Below are positions 23,301 to 33,000 of a stretch of 64,000 nucleotides of DNA, piece after piece. Under the pieces are notes generated by a model. That model made no database searches, was not told the DNA's origin, and saw only the letters and a list, made by a program, of their open reading frames with translations. Location: NCBI RefSeq assembly GCF_012273895.1, contig NC_052108.1, positions 5,766,001-5,830,000 on the forward strand, in the 5' to 3' direction. The first letter of the stretch is position 1, and each line of letters begins with the position of its first letter. This DNA is from Zerene cesonia. Its lineage: Eukaryota > Arthropoda > Insecta > Lepidoptera > Pieridae. The translations under genes and the position numbers were made by a program.

Positions 23301-26300
23301 CCTTTAGCTGCAAGATATCCGGATGTCGCACGGTGGCAGCCGACTCAGCGGCCGCCTGCTGTGAGTCCTCCTCCTCTACCTGTTGTCGCCGCTGACGTTC
23401 TCGAGATGCTCTATAATTTTTATTTCATTCCAAATTAAAATCTTGTTCTAAGGTTAAAGTCAGTGTTATCATTTAATGTCTACAATTTATTCATCAATTA
23501 TTGTTTTGAAAATTACTTAATTTTGGTCACTAAGTTTTCAAACGCATCTTTACTTTTCTTTCTTATTCTTAACTTCTTTACATTAAGGTAGTATTATAAC
23601 ATCTTTATAATACAAATAACATTATGTTTAACAATTATTTACCTTTCTTCTCTTTCTTTATCAGCGGCCAACGACTGTCGTATAAGATGCGCTACTTCAC
23701 TGTTCTCAGGATCTTTTTCTCTGCCTATAAGAAATTTAACCGGACCAGATGTGTTCCTCAGCACTGACGCCGCGTAAGCTTGTGTTACACCAACCTAATA
23801 AAAATAATATGAAATGAATTCTGTTAAACTGGTATAAAGGTATTAATAATAATAAAATATAATAGTTTAAAAAAACTATAAAACACGCTTTAACAAAAAT
23901 CATATTTTGCAAATTGAAAACTGGAATAATTTTATCAAATTAGTGTATTGTCATCGGTCCTCAATAAATCTACAAAGTTTGAACGAAATCTGGCCGTTTA
24001 AAGTGGGTCAAAATCGCGCCCAAAGAAGTCAGTTACAAACAAACAAACATACAAACAAACAAACATACAAACAAACAAACATACAGGTGAAGCTAATAAA
24101 AAGCGTGTAAAAATGGGTAGGCAATTCTCGATTTCAAAGTCACATAATTTGTATCAACATCATACTAAAATATAATGTGGACTTTAAATTATATCTCATG
24201 CCTCTTTGCTTCAATAACAATAAATATGAAAAATGTAAGTATTAATATTTACTCTACTTATACACAAAATAATTTGTTCGGATACATTTTCTACACTAAT
24301 ATTATACAGAGGAAACATTTTCACGCCAAACCACTGGACTGATTTTAAAAATTCTTTAACCATAACAAAGCTGCAACTTGACAGTGACAAAGGCTATATA
24401 TGATCACGGGCGAACAGCTAGTAATATATAAAGCACTTACTAAACTCTTCCCATCGACCTCAATGATCTGATCGTTAACTTGTATGCGTCCGTCTCGCGC
24501 GGCGGCTCCGCTCTCAGTGATCGTCTTAACAAATATGCCCAATTTCTCTAAGCCCGCGTCGGCGCCAACACCCATTCCTGTAACAGATTATTTTGTTTAA
24601 AACGTAATGTTAGTTTTTATTAGAGATCATTTATTACATATCTTTCATAATTAGAGTTATGATTAAGTATTTCGAATCAAATCGAATTTTAAATTAATTA
24701 TTTGATACGTCTAGATTGGATGAAAGTTTTCGGATACACTGCTAGATGAAAAATCAACTTTATAACATATCAATTATATAAAAAAACGGACACCTGGTAA
24801 TTTAAATAGTTTGTTTGGCTATAAATTTATGCTTAATATATACTTTTTAATGTGAATGCATTGCAAAAATACCCTAAAAATGTATGAGATGACAATACCC
24901 TACGTATGAATGTTCATGATGCTACTTAAATAAAATTTAATGATAATAATATCCTATTTCTTATTTTAGAAACTCTATCGTCAAATACATTATATATACG
25001 TGCTTGCGTGCGGTTGGTAGACGTCATACTTCAATGAAAAGTGCCTTCAAGGAGAAGCTACACTAGACGTAAAAACCGCCAGTCATTTACCCATAGCGAC
25101 GACGGAACAAAGTATTGTCTAGATCTCTTTCTATTGACTACGACTTTGGAGCTGAACTCAATACACATAGATTACAAAAGCACCCACCAATGATAGACAG
25201 GCCGAGCCCATCGGCGCCCTTGACCAGGTCGACGGGGAAGACGTGCATCTTCTCGACGCGCTTCTCCAGCTCGTACTCGGCGGACGCGGCCACCGGGTCC
25301 ACGTCCTCGTTGCGCCGGTCGTACTCGCGCACCGAGTGCGTCGAGAACACACGCATCGGCTCCGTACTGGAAACGCATATATACAATTATTATTTGTGTG
25401 ATCAATTATGGTGCAATTATTTCTTTTATTAATTTTTTTCAAATTAATATGTGAAAATTGTAATTGAAATAAAATTATACAATACATTATAGAAATACAA
25501 GAAACTCAAAGGGAACTTTTTATTATTTATTTTTATTCATGTTTGATAGTTATAAACAAAATTTAACAAAAGGAAGTATGTAACTACAAAATAACATACT
25601 TTATAAGTTTAAACTTCGAAGCAGAATCAATGATATGTAAAAAAAAAATTAGAATATGTTTAAGTGACATACCTGAATTTAACTTTACTACTTTTCTTAA
25701 CAAATACTGGTGGGTAATAATCATCATCATCATCCTCTTCTATAGGAGGAAGACCCGCAACCTGGAATTTACGATTATTGTTTTAGCAATTAAGTTAGTT
25801 TAGTTTAGTTTAAGTATTAGTAGGATATGGTATTAATCCACATGTATAATTCTCGGAAGTTTTGATTTCATTTTACATAAATTATTTTTTTTTTTTTATT
25901 TAGGTGCAGTTCCAGCGGCCAACATCCCCTACACCTTCAGTATAATTAAATTCAGGCGACGTATTTCTAAAATCATCAATTCATTCAAAAAAATGTACAT
26001 TGTATCTCAACTTCGTTGTAACAGCACACTGTGTGCTCCGAGTGTATTATTAAAGTAACCCATATGCTTAAATATGATGCTCATGTAACACATTATTAAT
26101 TACTATTCCAGAGAATTAAAAACTCATTTTGCTGAATCTAACCTAACATTTATAGTATGTACCATGGGGCCCTAGCTACATTTTGTTGTACACTAAAAAA
26201 ATAATATTCATCTGGCTAGGCATAAAACCATCAGGTTTATGTATCAACATAATCAATTTTTTTATCTAAAATTTTTGCTTTATATATATTAATTATTACC

Positions 26301-29300
26301 AAATAAGAATGTGCGCGTCAATAACGTTAATCTGTTAAAGTTCAACAAAAAACATGGAAAGCCAAGCTTTTTCTTTTATTAAAGATTTATTTGCCTAATT
26401 AGTAAGACTTATATTAGTTTTAATAAACCTACCATACCCATTTTTTAAATTTATCAGCAATGACATCACAATTTGCCTTTTGCCTTTTGCCAACGCTTTT
26501 TGCCTTTAGTATAAAGCAAAGTCGCTTCTCGCGTTTGTCCCTATGTATGTATGCATGCTTAGATCTTTAAAAGTACACAACGGATTTCGATGGGGTGTTT
26601 TTGACAGTGATTCAAGAGGAAGGTTTACACGCATCTATTAAACTACTCCGAATTGAACGGATGCGAAGCCGCAGACAAAAGCTAATCCTATCCTACTATC
26701 CTACTAATCCTACTAATATTATAAATGCAAAAGTTTGTAAGTGTGTGTGATTGTTACTCTTTCACGCAAAAACTACTGAACTGATTGAAATTGAACTGAT
26801 TGACAATGAAATTTGGTACGTAGTTAGCTGGACAACTGGTATAAGATACAGGCAACTTTATATTCCTATATTCCTACGGGATACGGACTCACGCGGGTGA
26901 AACCGCGGGGCGCAGCTAGTATTATCAATGCGAAAGTTTGTGAGTATGTGTATGTTTGTTACACTTTCACGCAAGAACTACTGAACCGATTGCAATGAAA
27001 TTTGGTACGTAGATGGAACAACTGGACAACTGGAACAACATATAGACAATTTTCTATCCCGATATTCCCACGGGGCACAGACTTACGCCGGTGACACCGC
27101 GGGGCGCAGCTAGTTTCGCATAAACGGTAACCACTCACTTCCGTATAAAAGTGTCCATCCTCGAAGTAATGTATGCCGTTCTCCTCGGCGAGCTCGCGCA
27201 GCGCGCGCGGCGGGTACGACTCGAACACGCCGTCCGGCTCGGGCGCGCGCGCGGCGGGCGGCGGGCCGCGCGCCGGCGCCGCGTCGCGCGCGCGGTCCCC
27301 GCCCGCGCCCGCGTCCGCCTCCAGCGACACGAACTCGTAGCTCTCGTCCACTGACTGCATGCTGCGACGCGTGATTGCGCGCGCGCGACCATTGTTTTAT
27401 TACTTAAGCCGTATATGTGAGAACTTTCTGAGTACATGTTACAAGTTTACGCTGATAAATATTTTGTATCGTTTCGATTGCGATATGTATTTTTATAGTA
27501 TGTTTATATATAATGAGCTACATTAATTATTACATACAATATATTGCTTAAAATTGTAGTATTATTGAATTTTAGAATTATTTTCGATTAGATATTGTGT
27601 TTGTGTATGATTTATTGCTTCATTCGCCTCGAGAAGGTTAGTATATGATACATATCATAGAACAACATTATTTATTTTGATAGTTTTATTTCCAGTTTAG
27701 TAGAACAGTGATAAATGGTAAAACTACATTATGGCGATTCAAAATCTGTTTGGATAAATAAAGTTGAAGTTTGAGTTTAAAATGAGCAAATCACCTCTCG
27801 TATGAGAGCACAGACTGGTAGCTATCGTTGAGCGAGACGCCGTTGTCGTGCGGCAACGCGTGCGGCGACAGCATCGCCACTATCTCTTGCGCCTGCTCGT
27901 CCGACAGCAGAGCTTCTTGCCTGTACCATGTTTTTAGGCACAATTTAATGCTAAATTTCAATTGGTAGTATAAGATCGTGTTAATATTTGTATTATGAAA
28001 TATTAAGACATAATGGCTATCGTCTGGTTTCTGCTTAGTTAATTATAATTGTAATTTGGATCACAGATTCTGTCAAAATTTCTTGATACTGATAACAATC
28101 AACTAAAACCTGTTCAAATCGCAAATAATGATAATGTTGTGAATTCAAAAACGCAAATCGCAGACACAAGAAAATAATTTCCGCATTCAAAGATACATTC
28201 GAATAAGTAGAAATCACACATCAACGAAATAGCGCAAAAATGTAAGTATCAGTTGTCGAGAACTAACCAAGCTTACCTAAGTTTTTTCTCCAGAATACTG
28301 CAATGTGATCGGGCAAGAATGAAGCGTTGTGCAGGCAGCATGCAAATGATAAAAATACGACGTTTAATACACGTATGAAGCTGGCAGTAGAACTTATGAT
28401 TCGCAAATAGTAATACTTACATGTACATAAGATTGTAAATAAAGAAATAGCGTGCAACAAAAATAATATTATTATAATATAATTACATTTCCTGGCTACA
28501 TCAACACATGAAAGTATTGAATGAGAAAGAAAATAGCGCAAATGATAAGTTTCATAGAAACAGTAAAGCAACATTCAAAGACGACAGAATAAAAGTATAT
28601 TACATAATTATAAAGCAGTAAAACGCAGAGTATCCTAATTGCCAAATTCATTAACTCTCATGTTTTAAACATTATATCATTAGACATAATAAGCCTGAAG
28701 AGTTGGTCAGCTGTTGTGCGATTATAAGCAACAATTAATTATTCATGTATACAATAAATTAACTGATTATCACTAATAAAATCAACCTGCTGTCAACGCA
28801 AAAAAGACAAAGAATAGCACAGCAGGTAATTAGCGCTAAGAATTATAAAACGCAAATATCATTAATTACTCCCTATGAATGTGTTAATGCACATGTTATA
28901 TTCATTTATTATATTATATATGAATATATTTTTTTATGTCATCGTCGACAATGGAGCTGGTGGGTAAGCGCTACCACCGCCCATGAACATTTGGCGAGGC
29001 GTAGGCGTAGTAAGGTCGATTGCAAAACGTACGCCTCAATAAATGGCTTGCCGAATTTAAATTAGAAAGGGATTTAGAAAGGATTGAAGAAAGGAATAAA
29101 AGAAAGGCCAGGGAAGAGTAAGGAAAAGGATCTGGGCTTCCGGCTCCCCCACTCGACGAACGACAAACGGTAGCATGCTACTATTTCAGCCGGTCTTCTA
29201 CGGGGGTGTGGTACTTCTCCGGTGCGAGTTGGCCCAATTCGTGCCGAAGCGTATTCAACTCCCACATAAACGTAGTAGTATTAAGCGGTGAGTCGCACCT

Positions 29301-29936
29301 GGAGCTGAGAAGTATCTCGGCCTCGTCCGGCGTCATGCTGTCCGGCTGCTTGGCGTCCGCGTCGTCGTAGTCGGCCGCGTCGCTGCCGCGCGCGCCCTCC
29401 GCCGGGTGCTCCTCGGACACGCTCCATTGGCTGGTGGTCGATTTGTCGAGCACCTCTATGGAGCCTTGACTCGCTTCGCTTACAACGACACCCGAATCCT
29501 GGAATAAATTGCGGCGGTTTTCACACAATTATACACTTATGTTGTATGGCCTGTACGGGCATACTTTAGACAAGTTATCGTGTATTAGTTATTCTGGCTT
29601 TACAATATTTGCTTTAGTATATTTTAGCACAATTTTTAACCCACAGGCACTATATCTCTGTAACATGTTTTTACGAATTCATGTCTTTGTACGTGTAACT
29701 AAACGATTCCCTAGCAGCTTGGTTGACCAATGACTACCTGTATACAGATATGGTATAGGTAAAGTGGTTTAATTTTTTTAACTAAATTTAAACCAACTTG
29801 GAATTGTCAGAACTAGACAAAATTTAAATGCAACACCACATGGTAGACAACAATTTTCAAATAAATAAAAAGATAGATTATAAAAAAACATCAGTTCACC
29901 CAGTAAAGTTAGGAAGAAACAAACAAAAAATACAGT

Positions 29937-30032
<96 letters not shown>

Positions 30033-33000
30033 CATTTTACTAATTTTTAAGTCTAACCGACTTCCGACCATGATTACTTATTATATTTCTTAACAACCAT
30101 TTCAATATATACCCACGTATAGGTAGTAGGTATATTACGTTATTTGTATGATAATATTGTTATATTGCGTTGCTACTACTAACCTGCTGTAAAACCGACA
30201 AAGTATCCGGATCGGATCGTGCGCGCTCCGCATCGCGTATATCGCGGGTGAGGGGCGGCGGCGGCTCCCGGTACTCGGCGGGTCGCAGCCTGGCCACCAC
30301 CTCTGGGGACGGCTCATTGAAGCCGCCCTCGTCCGAGACACTGGACGTGCGCGAACGTGTTCGGCCCGTGACCTCATCTGCCTCTGATGATTTCCGACCG
30401 CCGCCTACTGGAATATGCCAATTTTCGAATACAAGTTATAGTTATACATGTTAGTCAACCAATGCACCTTAACAATCCAAAGCGTTATTGAAATAATGTA
30501 ACGAAGGACTCTTTCTAGTAATTTTATGTTATCAGTGCTTTTATGTAATATACATATCATGTTAATAATTTTTCATTTATCATTCGAAGATTCAGTTCAA
30601 GTAAAACCATCATTTTACAGTGTTCATTTTTGTGGTCGTCGTGTATAGTTATATACTAAATTGTATTAATAAAAAACGAATGCTTATAAGCGGCGCTTCT
30701 TCTCACTCACACATAAAAAAGAGAACATCACACATCTTTACACGAGTCAGGCAATTACCTGACTTTCGCATTGCAATTCTGGAGCGTTTACATTGTACAG
30801 CGAATGACGTATCTATAAATTTAAAAACATCTGAGGTCGTCTGAATAACAAGATATTTTCTTAATATCAACTGATTAAAAATAGGATCGAGACAATAAAT
30901 CGATAATAACGTTAAAATAAATGTAGCGTTCTTATTCCTAGCACGTGATTTATTTAGGTTAAGAAGAAATTAGGTTAATACTTCTAATTTTGAAACGAGT
31001 TCGACCACAGGTACTCGCATTAGGTCATTAGCGAGCAAGTATCCGGTACAACAAACATCCCACAGTATGCTAATTCGATATTTCATTGATTCAACTAAAT
31101 AGTTAATTATAGCGTGAAAACTTTCCATGTCTGATATAAGGAAAAATCTTAATTCAAGTGACAAGTTCTCATTATCATAAAATGAGAATTTTTAAAGCAC
31201 ATTCAAAACGCAACAGATACGCTAATGCTAATGGAAGTAATAAAGTAACAGAGTTAGTTTAATAAGTGATAGGTAAATAAAATGACAATCATTTAGTCGT
31301 TATTTGCCAATCTAGTACATTGAGCGGCTGGCGAGCTTCGTATTAATTAACACCAGTGTACATTCAATGGGAGCTTTGTTTGCCATTAATTTTCTGCTAT
31401 TGCTACGCCAAGACTAGACTTATCGTTGAAAGAAACTACTACGCCAGCGCACTGATATGAAAAACTTTATTGTTCCTTAGATAAGAAACGGTTGTACAAA
31501 CTTAGGGCAATACGGCAACTGGTGATCTAATGAAAACATTTTCTCATTTTTCTTTCATATAAGTACCTACTTCATGCGCTCAATAGCTACTTCTTTTCTT
31601 ATTAATAGCACGGCTTTGTGAATAAGTCATCATTTTGAATTTTTTATTAGGTCAAGTTTCCTAATAGAGTGTCGTCATAAAAAATAGTTTCTTTTAGACT
31701 CGTAAATTTATGAAAACAAGCTCTCTTCCTACGCAATAGTTATATGGGGCTTATTGGTATAATAAAAGCTACGTCGCAAGGTATAAAACAAAGTCGCTTT
31801 CCCGCTGTATATACCCGTGTATGCTCTTTAAAGTTAAGCAAAGAATTTGGATGTGATTTTTCTCATAATAAAGTGATTCAAGGGAAAGTTTTATATGTAA
31901 CATGAATAAATTTGTGTATTTATGATCTGCATCCACTCATGCGAAAAGGCGGGAAGACAGTATCTTAAAACAATCAGATTTATTATCTAAAGAATACATC
32001 ATCATCTCGGACAACTAAATATAATAAACACAAGAGTATAATTCCCATATTGGTACATTTATAACATGTTTCTGAATTGATTCGTATAATATATACGTTT
32101 ATATTTCGCATCGTTTCTGTACATAAGTGGCTTTTTATATGTACAAATAAATATGATATTTTATAAATACTCCACGGCTCCATTCGTACATTGAAAACAA
32201 TTAAGGACTACAGAAATGGACACAAAAAAAATAATTAAGGACTACAGAAATTATACCACTTTCAACATGTTCGAAAATTTGTTTATATATGACAATATTT
32301 TTCGGTAATTATGATATTTCTTATATATTAATTTATAGTACATAATTTTATAACTCAAAAATATGCAGTAATAAACAACAAAATCTGTGCAGTAATCTTA
32401 GTCTACTTACAAATATAATGAGACTAGCTATCGGCCCTCGTCGTCGGCCGCGTAGTCAAAGGAAAAATAGTAAACAATGAACTAAGTGAAAAAGTTTGTT
32501 ATATTCTTTATGCTAAAAACTTCTCAACATATCTAGCCGTTATTTCATATGGCCCAGAATAAAAGCAACCTACTTTCTGAAGCCACAGGCCATATATTTA
32601 TCTACTATCAAAGTATATTGTATATTATAAATATTAAATATTTTAGTTCAATTTTCCAACATAATTTAAAATAAAATAAAAACATTTAATACATATTTCT
32701 TAATTTGTTGTACCCATCAATCTAGGAGATATTCAGCAATATGTGAAGGATTTTATTTTATTTAAATATCCTGAAAGCCGTTCCAGCGACAGCTCCGATA
32801 GTAGATAAAAATTAATTAATATCTACAGGTATAATGAACCTTCAAAACGTATTTTCATCACTTGATTTATGTAAGAAATATCATTCAATATCTTCACATC
32901 CTATTTGTACCACATTATATTATACGTATCGCAAGTTTAACAAAGGTAACAAACCAATGCAACACCCGCAGAGGCGCATATCGCACGGTCGGTGCAGGCA

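Noticed and set aside
29778..30071. Frames encoding Tyr-Ile repeats
   Set aside because: Translation of the (TA)n microsatellite.
30170..30454. 94-codon plus-strand frame
   Set aside because: Shadow of spinophilin exon 30184-30407 on the other strand.
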